Assembly: GCA_030651695.1 (NCBI GenBank)
Contig: JAUSCD010000029.1
Coordinates: forward strand, 1 to 64,000
Length of the DNA stretch: 64,000 bases
Reading direction: 5' to 3'
From: Pseudohongiella sp.
GTDB lineage: Bacteria; Pseudomonadota; Gammaproteobacteria; Pseudomonadales; Pseudohongiellaceae
The translations under genes were made by a program, and so were the position numbers. The notes under the pieces are model-generated. The model saw nothing but the letters and a program-made list of their open reading frames with translations. It searched no databases and was not told the DNA's origin. The first letter of the stretch is position 1; the number at the start of each line of letters is the position of its first letter. Positions 50,393 through 58,373 of the stretch are shown one piece after another.

Positions 50393-52264
50393 ATGCTGCA
50401 GTCGATTCGAGATAACTCCCAAGGCCTGATAGCCAAAATTATTATCGGTTTCATCATCGGACTGATGGCATTGTTTGGTGCAGAATCCATCGTTGGTGGT
50501 CTTTTTGGCGCAAACAAGGCAGCCAGTGTAAATGGTGAAGACATCACCGAACAGGAACTTGCTGTCAGTCTTCAGAATCTGATGGCGTCGCTTGGCGCCC
50601 GGGTGGCAGATTTTGACGAGCAACTGCTGCGCGATGTGGCGCTTCAGCAATTGATTGAAGACAAATTGCTCATGCAGGCTGCTGACAATGCAGGCATGGT
50701 AATTTCACCAGTGTCCATCGACAGGGAAATTGTCAACACTCCTCAATTCCAGATTGGCGGTCGTTTTGACCAGGATCTGGCACGGCGCACGATGGCTGCT
50801 CAGGGGTTTAGCGCCCAGGCCTATCGTGCTGCAGTTGCCAAGCAGATGACCATGGGGCAACTGGTGAATGCGTATTCGGCTACAGCCTTTGTTACAGAGG
50901 CCGACATTGCTCGTCTTGCCGCCCTGGAGATGCAGTCGCGCGACTTCCGTTTTGTTTCCATCCCGCTGGGCACCAGAACGCTGGGTGAGGCCATTGCGCA
51001 GGACGAACTCCAGGCATATTACGACAGCAACGCCGCGCAATTTACCGAAGAAGAACAAGTCTCGATCCAATACGTTTTGCTGGATAAAAACGACATATTT
51101 AATGAAGTAGAAATAGATGAGAGCCGGGTTCGCGCCCGTTATGACGAGCAGCGCGCAGCTGCAGTGTCTGATATAGAGCGCCGCGCCTCACACATTCTGC
51201 TGGAAATCGGATCCGGTCAGACGCAGGACCAGGTTGTTGCGCAGGCCGCTGAGATAAAACAGCGTCTGGATGCAGGTGAAGAGTTTGGTGCGCTGGCCCG
51301 CGAATTTTCCGTTGATACCTTTTCTGCGGAAGAGGACGGTGATATTGGTTACACAAATGGTGCGATATTCCCCGGACCGGTTGAGCAGGCATTGTTAGCA
51401 CTGGAAGTTGGACAGGTATCGGACCCGGTGGTTTCTGAATTTGGTGTTCATCTTGTCAAATTGACTGAATATCAGGCCCAGGAGTTCCCGGAATATGAAG
51501 AATTGTCCGAGCGCATTGCCCGTGATCTGAAAACAGCTCAGGTCGATCAACTATATTTCAGCCGGCTGGAAACTCTGGCAAACCTTGCATTTGAAACCTT
51601 CGATCTGCAGGCAATCAGTGAAGATCTGGGTCTCGAGATTCGCGAAAGTGACTTTTTTGGGCGATCCGGTGGATCTGACATCGTCACGTCCAATCCGACT
51701 GTGCTGACTCAGGCGTTTTCCGCTGACATTCTCGAGGATGACATGAACAGTGATGTCATCGAACTGTCGGCTGACAGCGCTGCTGTTATTCGTCTGAGAG
51801 AACACAGACCGTCTGCGGTCCGGCCATTGGAAGAGGTCAGGGCAGAAATTGCAGTGTTACTGCGAACCCAAAAAGAACAGCAAAAAGCCGCCGAAGTCGG
51901 GCAGCAACTGCTGTCTGCGCTCGAATCAGGCGCAGATGCTTCCGATATCATGACTGCCGAGGTGCTGAGCTGGGATCAGCGTCAGAATGTGCGCCGTAAC
52001 CAGTTTGATCTGAATACTGAAATCATCAGAAATGTGTTTGCCATGCCAACCCCGGAAAGTGCGGATCAGCCTGTCAGACAGGGCTTTAGTCTGACAAATG
52101 GTGCCTTTGTTGTGGTAGAGCTGCAATCGGTCAATGCAGGCAGCATTGAGCAGATGCCAGAAGAAGCCCGTCAGCAGCTTGCTACGGCCATGCTGGACAA
52201 CCAGGGGCGACTGACCTTTGATGCGATGCTCGCCCAGCTTAGAACCAGCGCAACAATCCGCTGA
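50393..52264 (+). CDS. ppiD: Peptidyl-prolyl isomerase PpiD
   Basis: Inner-membrane-anchored periplasmic folding factor, 623 residues, the same length as E. coli PpiD. One N-terminal helix (about 13-33), a SurA-like N-domain (VNGEDITEQELAV), a parvulin domain (ASHILLEI..., FGALAREFSVDTFSAEEDGDIGY, FPGPVEQALLALEVGQVSDPVVSEFGVHLVKL) and a C-terminal helical part. It has its own terminator. Confidence 0.95.
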   Translation: MLQSIRDNSQGLIAKIIIGFIIGLMALFGAESIVGGLFGANKAASVNGEDITEQELAVSLQNLMASLGARVADFDEQLLRDVALQQLIEDKLLMQAADNAGMVISPVSIDREIVNTPQFQIGGRFDQDLARRTMAAQGFSAQAYRAAVAKQMTMGQLVNAYSATAFVTEADIARLAALEMQSRDFRFVSIPLGTRTLGEAIAQDELQAYYDSNAAQFTEEEQVSIQYVLLDKNDIFNEVEIDESRVRARYDEQRAAAVSDIERRASHILLEIGSGQTQDQVVAQAAEIKQRLDAGEEFGALAREFSVDTFSAEEDGDIGYTNGAIFPGPVEQALLALEVGQVSDPVVSEFGVHLVKLTEYQAQEFPEYEELSERIARDLKTAQVDQLYFSRLETLANLAFETFDLQAISEDLGLEIRESDFFGRSGGSDIVTSNPTVLTQAFSADILEDDMNSDVIELSADSAAVIRLREHRPSAVRPLEEVRAEIAVLLRTQKEQQKAAEVGQQLLSALESGADASDIMTAEVLSWDQRQNVRRNQFDLNTEIIRNVFAMPTPESADQPVRQGFSLTNGAFVVVELQSVNAGSIEQMPEEARQQLATAMLDNQGRLTFDAMLAQLRTSATIR

Positions 52265-52289
52265 AGCCGGGTTGGATATTGTCTCGCCC

Positions 52290-52323
52290 AAGGCCGGTTC
52301 GGTTTAGCGAACCGGCCTTTTTT
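52290..52323 (+). terminator. Rho-independent terminator after ppiD
   Basis: Twelve-bp perfect stem AAGGCCGGTTCG (52290-52301) / CGAACCGGCCTT (52308-52319), 6-base loop, then a T-run to 52323. It lies 26 bases beyond the ppiD stop. Confidence 0.92.
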
Positions 52324-52657
52324 ATGCGTGTTTTATGTGTACAAAAATTTTTTACCGTACGGTCGTACAAGCAGAATTTCTTGCCAAGATAGTTCCGTTT
52401 TGCTAGTTTTCATCTGCGTTTATTCCGGCCGAGACACAGCTTCATGAGAAAGTGACAGCATCTTGCCAATTTCGTCAAGAATGCGGATTTCTGTCACAAC
52501 TTGTTGTAATTTGTGATATTTGGTTGACGCATGCGCAGCCTTGCCGCCTCGAGAATAATTGTTCGGCATTCACACTCCGGTACTTCTGCCGGTATATCAA
52601 AATAATACGGGCTTATCTGGTTTTGCTGCCAGGTTCAGCACGAAGGCGCTATAACGA
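52324..52657. other. Control region upstream of the antiporter operon
   Basis: About 330 bases without a convincing gene. It contains the perfect 10-bp palindrome ACCGTACGGT (52354-52363), part of a longer symmetric region flanked by GTAC steps, which resembles a TetR-type operator. No promoter pair stands out. An open frame of 69 codons (52452-52661) ends by overlapping the mrpE start (ATGA), but its composition is not protein-like. Confidence 0.4.
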
Positions 52658-53137
52658 ATGAAACATATTACTGGTCTGATGTTTTTTGCGGCCATTTTGT
52701 GGTGGATTCTTTCTGGCTATACAAAGCCACTTCTGATTTCCCTCGGAATAGTTTCTGTACTATTTACCGCATTCCTTGCTCACCGGATGAAGGTTCTGGA
52801 TGATGAAAGCCAGCCTTTACATCTGAGTCTCGCGCTGCCTCGCTTCTGGGGCTACCTGCTTTGGCAAATTGTTGTTGCCAACATAAAAATGGTGATCATC
52901 ATCATGAGTCCCAAAATGAATATAGATCCGCATGTGTTGCGCGCCCGAGTGAGTCAGCAAGGGGTGCTGGGCAATGCAATATTAGGTAATTCGATAACCC
53001 TGACTCCTGGCACAGTCACGCTTGATATTGGCAATGGTGAAGTCGAGGTTCATGCCATCAATCGCGAATCGGCGGAAGACGTTGAAAACGGAGTATTTGA
53101 TCAACGTATCCCGGGTAGAAAGGGAGTCAGGTCATGA
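52658..53137 (+). CDS. mrpE: Cation/proton antiporter subunit E
   Basis: MrpE/MnhE-type membrane subunit, 159 residues. Two N-terminal helices, then the family block LLWQIVVANIKMVIIIMSPKMNIDPHVLRAR and NSITLTPGTVTLDI. First of ten genes in a contiguous operon; it overlaps the next by 4 bases (ATGA). Canonical Mrp operons run A-G with E fifth, whereas here E-F-G lead. Confidence 0.92.
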   Translation: MKHITGLMFFAAILWWILSGYTKPLLISLGIVSVLFTAFLAHRMKVLDDESQPLHLSLALPRFWGYLLWQIVVANIKMVIIIMSPKMNIDPHVLRARVSQQGVLGNAILGNSITLTPGTVTLDIGNGEVEVHAINRESAEDVENGVFDQRIPGRKGVRS

Positions 53138-53415
53138 TTGTAGCGGCAGCCCTGGCAATCCTGGTTGCAATGTCCATGGCAATAGTCAGGGCATTGTTGG
53201 GTCCGACAATTTACGACCGCATCCTGGCTATCAATTTGTTCGGTACCAAAACAGTGATGTTGATTACGCTGATTGCCGCGTTGGCAGGACGCGCGGATTA
53301 TCTGGATATTGCACTTGTGTACGCCATGATTAACTTTATTGCGATGATCGCTGTTTTGAAATTTTTCGAATATGGCAGTCTCGGGCATGCTGGTTCTGAC
53401 GGGCAAGGGGAATAA
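53134..53415 (+). CDS. mrpF: Cation/proton antiporter subunit F
   Basis: MrpF/MnhF-type subunit, 93 residues, three membrane helices. Signature RALLGPTIYDRILAINLFGT and DIALVYAMINFIA. It overlaps mrpE by 4 bases and is one base from mrpG. Confidence 0.92.
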   Translation: MIVAAALAILVAMSMAIVRALLGPTIYDRILAINLFGTKTVMLITLIAALAGRADYLDIALVYAMINFIAMIAVLKFFEYGSLGHAGSDGQGE

Positions 53416-53416
53416 A

Positions 53417-53764
53417 ATGACAGTTCTCGATATTCTGTCTGGTATTTTGTTGCTGGCAGGTTGTTCCCTTGGTGTTATTGGTGCAATCGGCCTGATCAGA
53501 TTTCCGGATTTTTACACCCGCATGCATGCAGCCGGCGTGACTGACACGCTGTGCGCCGGTTTGTTCTTTGGTGGACTTGCAATTCAATTTGGATTGACGC
53601 TGGCGAGTGCAAAGCTTTTGCTGATTTTTCTGTTCATGCTGTTTACCTGCCCCACATCGTCACATGCGCTGGCGAAGGCGGCCCGGCACGGCGGGCTGGA
53701 ACCATGGACAAAGACAGGCTCAGGTGCTGCCCATAACATGAGTCAAGAGGGAGCAAAATCCTGA
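53417..53764 (+). CDS. mrpG: Cation/proton antiporter subunit G
   Basis: MrpG/MnhG-type subunit, 115 residues. From the ATG at 53417 (AAGGGG upstream), it shows GAIGLIRFPDFYTRMHAAGVTDTL, the family hallmark, with three helices. It overlaps the next gene by one base. Confidence 0.92.
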   Translation: MTVLDILSGILLLAGCSLGVIGAIGLIRFPDFYTRMHAAGVTDTLCAGLFFGGLAIQFGLTLASAKLLLIFLFMLFTCPTSSHALAKAARHGGLEPWTKTGSGAAHNMSQEGAKS

Positions 53765-54330
53765 TGGTATTAGAACATCTGATAGACATCTCCCTGCTGG
53801 TATTTCTTGCGGTGATTTCAGTAGCGCTTCTGCGGATAAAAGACCTTTTTGCCGCCGTAATGATATTCGGGATCTATAGCCTTACCTCTGCGTCGCTTTT
53901 TATGGTGCTGGCGGCTGCCGATGTCGCATTTACAGAAGCAGCCGTGGGGGCTGGTATCTCCACCATTCTCATGCTGGCCACTTTGTCCATAACGGGCCGC
54001 GAAGAAAAGACAATCGAACGCAAATTCAAACTGCTGCCACTGCTGATTGTTTCTATAACGGGCGCGGTTTTGTTGTATGGCATCCGGGATCTGCCTCCTT
54101 TCGGAGATGCAGGTAATCCGGCGCAGGTTCATGTTGCCCCGCGTTATATCGAGCAATCACCAGTGGAAACAGACGTGCCTAACATAGTGACATCTGTGCT
54201 CGCCAGTTACCGTGGTTTTGATACCCTCGGTGAAGTTGTAGTAATTTTTACAGCCGGTCTCGGGGTGGCGCTGATTATTGGAAGACGTCGGCGCTTGCCG
54301 TCCAAAAAGGAAGCATCCAGTCATGAATGA
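53764..54330 (+). CDS. DUF4040-type antiporter subunit (MbhD/E-like, MrpA C-terminal part)
   Basis: A 188-residue membrane protein equivalent to the C-terminal end of MrpA or to MbhD plus MbhE. The first half has three helices with AAVMIFGIYSLTSASLFMVLAAADVAFTEAAVGAG (DUF4040); the second half has two more helices and a periplasmic loop, ending in a basic tail. In standard Mrp this domain is fused to the large MrpA subunit; here it is a separate gene. It overlaps the next gene by 8 bases. Confidence 0.85.
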   Translation: MVLEHLIDISLLVFLAVISVALLRIKDLFAAVMIFGIYSLTSASLFMVLAAADVAFTEAAVGAGISTILMLATLSITGREEKTIERKFKLLPLLIVSITGAVLLYGIRDLPPFGDAGNPAQVHVAPRYIEQSPVETDVPNIVTSVLASYRGFDTLGEVVVIFTAGLGVALIIGRRRRLPSKKEASSHE

Positions 54331-54745
54331 CCATTTGATTTTGCGGGTCGTTGGCAAGTTCCTGATCCCGTATGTGATGTTATTTGGTTTGTATGTTCAG
54401 TTTCACGGCGATTTTGGACCTGGCGGCGGATTTCAGGCGGGTGTGATTTTTGCCTCCGGATTTGTGATTTATACCTTGTTGTTTGGTTTGCGTAGTACTC
54501 AGCAAATTGTCAGCGAGGGGTTCTTGCGAGTGATTTCAGCTTCAGGTGTCTTGATTTATGCAGGTGTCGGTGTTGCCTCCATGTTGATGGGTGGCGAATT
54601 CCTTAACTACAACGTATTGGCAGCCAATCCGATTGCAGGGCAGCATATAGGAATTATGGTCATTGAGTTTGGTGTTGGTCTGACAGTAGCGTCAACAATG
54701 ACCTTACTGTTGATGATGTTTGCAGAGCGGGGATTACCCTCATGA
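54323..54745 (+). CDS. mrpB: Cation/proton antiporter subunit B
   Basis: MnhB-type subunit, 140 residues, four helices. From the ATG at 54323 (AGGAAG upstream) it shows IPYVMLFGLYVQFHGDFGPGGGFQAGVIFASG, the MnhB signature, and HIGIMVIEFGVGLTVASTM. It overlaps mrpC by 4 bases. Confidence 0.92.
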   Translation: MNDHLILRVVGKFLIPYVMLFGLYVQFHGDFGPGGGFQAGVIFASGFVIYTLLFGLRSTQQIVSEGFLRVISASGVLIYAGVGVASMLMGGEFLNYNVLAANPIAGQHIGIMVIEFGVGLTVASTMTLLLMMFAERGLPS

Positions 54746-55095
54746 GTGGGCTTGGTATTTGGAATTACGTCATCTTCATATTTCTGATGATGGCTGGGCT
54801 GTACATGGTGATTTCCAGCACCAATCTTGTAAAAAAAATCATCGGTCTGAATGTCTTTCAGACCTCTGTGTTTTTCATGTATATCAGTTTTGGTTACATT
54901 GATGGCGGTGCCGGCCCGGTGTTGGCTGAGGGGGTCACGCTTTATTCCAACCCCTTGCCTCACGTTCTTATTCTTACCGCGATTGTTGTAGGTGTCGCCA
55001 CAACAGCTGTTGGTCTGGCACTTACAATTCGTATAAAAGAGTCGTTCGGAAGCATTGAAGAAGACGACCTGCACAAAATGGATCCCTCAATCTAA
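54742..55095 (+). CDS. mrpC: Cation/proton antiporter subunit C (NuoK-like)
   Basis: MrpC/MnhC subunit homologous to NuoK, 117 residues, three helices, with SSTNLVKKIIGLNVFQTSVFFMYIS and LPHVLILTAIVVGVATTAVGLAL. The stop shares one base with the mrpD start. Confidence 0.93.
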   Translation: MSGLGIWNYVIFIFLMMAGLYMVISSTNLVKKIIGLNVFQTSVFFMYISFGYIDGGAGPVLAEGVTLYSNPLPHVLILTAIVVGVATTAVGLALTIRIKESFGSIEEDDLHKMDPSI

Positions 55096-56573
55096 TGTTA
55101 ACGCATCTTCCTGTACTTGTAGTTCTGGCGCCGCTGCTGGCGGCGCCTGTCGCCGCACTGATGCGTGGCGCCTTTGCACCATGGGTAGTTGCAACCCTGG
55201 TTTCCTGGTTCTCCTTTGTGTGCAGCTTGTTGCTGCTTGCGCAGGTAAGTGATCAAGGAGTTATTGTTTACAGCATGGGCGGCTGGGAAGCTCCATGGGG
55301 TATTGAATACCGGATAGATTTTGCCAACGCGCTGTTGTTGGTGTTGATTACCGGTCTGGCCAGTATTGTGATGCCTTACGCCCGTCTGAGCGTCAGGCAT
55401 GAAATTGGTGATGAACGCAGCCCGATGTTTTATGCCGCAATGTTGTTGCTGGTTTTGGGTTTGTGCGGTATGACCGCAACCGGTGATGCATTTAACATAT
55501 TTGTGTTCCTCGAAATTTCCTCACTGGCCACATACACCTTGCTTGCGATGGGTAAAGATCGTCGCGCGCTCACGTCATCTTTCTCCTATCTGGTGATGGG
55601 CACGATTGGTGGTACTTTTTATCTGATTGGCGTCGGATTTTTGTATGTGATGACTGGCACCCTGAACATCGCCGATCTGGCGGAACGCTTGCCTGCCCTT
55701 AGCGACAGTGCCACAGTGCGCACCGGTTTTGCCTTTATAGTCACGGGTATTTGTTTGAAACTGGCCTTGTTCCCGCTGCACCTGTGGCTGCCCAATGCAT
55801 ACACCTTTGCACCTTCCGCCGTTACTGCATTACTTGGCGCCACAGCGACCAAGGTCGCGGTTTATATTCTGGTGCGGATGGTCTTCACGGTGTTTGGTGT
55901 GGAGTTCAGTTTTGTCACCATTCCACTATCTGATGTTCTTGTTCCACTGGCGATTGTCGGACTACTGAGCGCATCGTCGGTCAGTATTATGCAGCCGAAC
56001 GTCAAACGCATGCTGGCATATTCCAGTGTTGCCCAGATTTCCTACATCATCCTGGGTATAGGCATGGGCACCGCTATGGGGCTCACTGCTGCGCTTCTGC
56101 ATGTGTTTAACCACGGTGTCATGAAGGCTGCACTGTTTATGGCGCTGGGTGCAGTGTCTTACAGAATGGGCGGCACAGATTTGAAACACATGAACGGTCT
56201 TGCCAGGACCATGCCGCTGACTTTCTGGGCGTTTGTTATTGGCGGCCTCAGTCTGATCGGTGTGCCATTGACGGTTGGTTTTGTCAGCAAATGGCACCTG
56301 ATTCTGGCTGCTATGGAGCTGGGCTGGTGGCCGGTGGTGGTGGTGATTCTGGTGGGCTCGATTCTGGCGGTCATTTATATCGGCAGAGTGGTCGAGGCAG
56401 GCTTTTTCAAAGAGCCTGAGGACAGCACGCGCCGCGAAGCACCAGCGGGACTGCTGATTCCACTGTGGATTTTGGTGATCGCCAATATATGGCTGGGTAT
56501 TGATACACGATTGACAGTTGATATCGCTGAAGCGGCTGCCGCGCAGTTGATGGCGGGAGGTGTTGTACGGTGA
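55095..56573 (+). CDS. mrpD: Cation/proton antiporter subunit D, first copy
   Basis: Large proton-channel subunit homologous to NuoM/NuoN, 492 residues, about 14 helices. The key charged residues of the family are visible: Glu in FVFLEISSLATY, Lys in LLGATATKVAVYIL, and the His/Lys pair in HVFNHGVMKAALFMALGAV. GFVSKWHLILAAM matches the later broken-helix region. It overlaps the next gene by 4 bases. Confidence 0.92.
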   Translation: MLTHLPVLVVLAPLLAAPVAALMRGAFAPWVVATLVSWFSFVCSLLLLAQVSDQGVIVYSMGGWEAPWGIEYRIDFANALLLVLITGLASIVMPYARLSVRHEIGDERSPMFYAAMLLLVLGLCGMTATGDAFNIFVFLEISSLATYTLLAMGKDRRALTSSFSYLVMGTIGGTFYLIGVGFLYVMTGTLNIADLAERLPALSDSATVRTGFAFIVTGICLKLALFPLHLWLPNAYTFAPSAVTALLGATATKVAVYILVRMVFTVFGVEFSFVTIPLSDVLVPLAIVGLLSASSVSIMQPNVKRMLAYSSVAQISYIILGIGMGTAMGLTAALLHVFNHGVMKAALFMALGAVSYRMGGTDLKHMNGLARTMPLTFWAFVIGGLSLIGVPLTVGFVSKWHLILAAMELGWWPVVVVILVGSILAVIYIGRVVEAGFFKEPEDSTRREAPAGLLIPLWILVIANIWLGIDTRLTVDIAEAAAAQLMAGGVVR

Positions 56574-58048
56574 GCGCTAATACTGCTTTGATTCTGAGTC
56601 TGCTGATTCCCTTGATCGGCGCTGTGCTTATCGCGCTTGCAGGTCGTTGGCCCAATCTGCGTGAAGCGGTCACCCTGACAACAGCAGTGCTGTTGTTTGC
56701 CGCAGTTATACGTGTGCTGATGGGCCTCAATGATGGCGAGGTGATCGGGGTTGAATTGGTCACCGTTTTTTCAGGTCTGTCCATAGCCTTTAATACAGAG
56801 CCGCTATCCATTTTGTTTGCGATGATTGCCAGTGGTCTGTGGATCGTCACCTCCGTATATGCCTTCGGTTATATGCGCGGCACCAAAGAGAAAAATCAGA
56901 CGCGGTTTTATGTATGTTTTGCGATAGCGCTGTTTGGTGCGATGGGCGTGGCATTTTCCGCAAACCTGTTAACACTGTTTATTTTTTACGAAGTGCTGAC
57001 CTTATCCACATACCCGCTGGTTACACATAAAGGCGACGAAAAAGCGAAGGCGGGCGGCCGTACTTACCTGTTGATATTGATGACAACATCATTGATATTC
57101 CTGCTGCCTGCAATTGTCTGGACCTATGCGGTTGCCGGAACACTGGACTTTGTTCCCGGGGGAATTCTCGAAGGCAAACTCGATTCGGGTGCGGCGACAC
57201 TTCTGTTGATGCTGTTTTTGTTTGGTGTTGCCAAGGCAGCGGTTATGCCGGTGCATCGCTGGTTGCCTGCGGCTATGGTGGCACCAACTCCGGTATCGGC
57301 CTTGTTGCATGCAGTAGCCGTTGTAAAGGCTGGCGTATTTACACTGATCAAAGTCGTAATCTATATATTCGGCACTGACTATCTGGCTGATGTTCCTTAC
57401 GAGAGTGTGGCGGTGTACCTTGCGGGTTTCACAATTGTTGCTGCCTCCTGTATCGCACTGCGTCAAACCAATATAAAACGATTACTGGCGTACTCGACTA
57501 TCGGTCAACTCAGTTACATCGTGATGGCAACCATGGCCCTGGCGCCATTTTCTGAGATCGGTGCCGCCATTCATATCGCAGCACATGCGTTTGCAAAAAT
57601 TACCCTTTTCTTCACTGCCGGCGCGATTTATGTCGCCTCCAAGAAGACTGAAATCACGCAGCTGAACGGCATCGGTTTGCGTATGCCTTTCACCATGGTT
57701 GCATTTGCGGTGGGTGCGCTTTCAATGATTGGAGTGCCCCCCACAGCGGGCTTTGTTTCCAAGTGGTTTATCATCGCAGGTGCTTTTCAGCTTGAGAATT
57801 ATTTTGTACTGGCGGTTCTGCTTATTTCTACTGCGTTAAATGCAGCGTACTTTTTACCAATAATATTTAACGCTTTCTTCAAGAAGGAAGATGTGGCTCC
57901 GGCGTATGATCATCAGGAAGCACCTGTATCGATGGTTGCTGCGCTTTGTTTTACCGCGACATTGACAATCCTCTTCTTCTTCTTTAACGGGCCGGTACTG
58001 GAGCTGGAGAGTCAGATTGTGAGAGGAGAAATTTTGAATGAGCAGTAA
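56570..58048 (+). CDS. Second antiporter subunit D-like protein
   Basis: Another 492-residue NuoM/MrpD-type subunit, only distantly similar to the preceding one. It keeps Glu in FIFYEVLTLSTYP, Lys in LLHAVAVVKAGVFTLIK, and AAHAFAKITLFFTAGAI, so it should conduct protons. GTG start overlapping the upstream stop by 4 bases. Ends in a membrane helix and a short acidic tail. Confidence 0.9.
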   Translation: MSANTALILSLLIPLIGAVLIALAGRWPNLREAVTLTTAVLLFAAVIRVLMGLNDGEVIGVELVTVFSGLSIAFNTEPLSILFAMIASGLWIVTSVYAFGYMRGTKEKNQTRFYVCFAIALFGAMGVAFSANLLTLFIFYEVLTLSTYPLVTHKGDEKAKAGGRTYLLILMTTSLIFLLPAIVWTYAVAGTLDFVPGGILEGKLDSGAATLLLMLFLFGVAKAAVMPVHRWLPAAMVAPTPVSALLHAVAVVKAGVFTLIKVVIYIFGTDYLADVPYESVAVYLAGFTIVAASCIALRQTNIKRLLAYSTIGQLSYIVMATMALAPFSEIGAAIHIAAHAFAKITLFFTAGAIYVASKKTEITQLNGIGLRMPFTMVAFAVGALSMIGVPPTAGFVSKWFIIAGAFQLENYFVLAVLLISTALNAAYFLPIIFNAFFKKEDVAPAYDHQEAPVSMVAALCFTATLTILFFFFNGPVLELESQIVRGEILNEQ

Positions 58049-58373
58049 TAACGACATCTGGGTCGCGGAGCAGTCCGACGATCCATACCATGTGGTTGTC
58101 CCGCGTGTACCGGTGCCGGACCTGGTCAATGGTCAGCCGCATTGGCTGGTGCGACCTTCCACGATACGTCTGCTGTGGTGGATATTCGGGGTTGTCCTGG
58201 CATTGACAGTTGTTGCCCAGATTTTTATTCACTTGCATGACTATTTCACATTGGATGGCTTTTTCGGTTTCTACGCCATTTTTGGTTTTGTCAGCTGTCT
58301 GGCCATGGTGGTTTTTGCAAAGCTGCTCGGCGTGTTCCTGAAACGACCGGATACGTATTATGACGATCTCTGA
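58038..58373 (+). CDS. Two-helix membrane protein in the antiporter operon, unknown
   Basis: A 111-residue protein I do not recognise. A soluble N-terminal 45 residues rich in Pro and Val (HVVVPRVPVPDLVNGQPHW) precedes two helices (about 48-67 and 77-100). It overlaps its neighbours on both sides (11 and 14 bases), so it is a true member of the operon and probably an accessory subunit. Confidence 0.75.
   Translation: MSSNNDIWVAEQSDDPYHVVVPRVPVPDLVNGQPHWLVRPSTIRLLWWIFGVVLALTVVAQIFIHLHDYFTLDGFFGFYAIFGFVSCLAMVVFAKLLGVFLKRPDTYYDDL

Noticed and set aside
52452-52661. 69-codon open frame ending in an ATGA overlap with mrpE
   Set aside because: The overlap mimics translational coupling, but the product is rich in Cys, Arg and Tyr without any hydrophobic or domain pattern, and the start is not ATG-supported. 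More likely chance.
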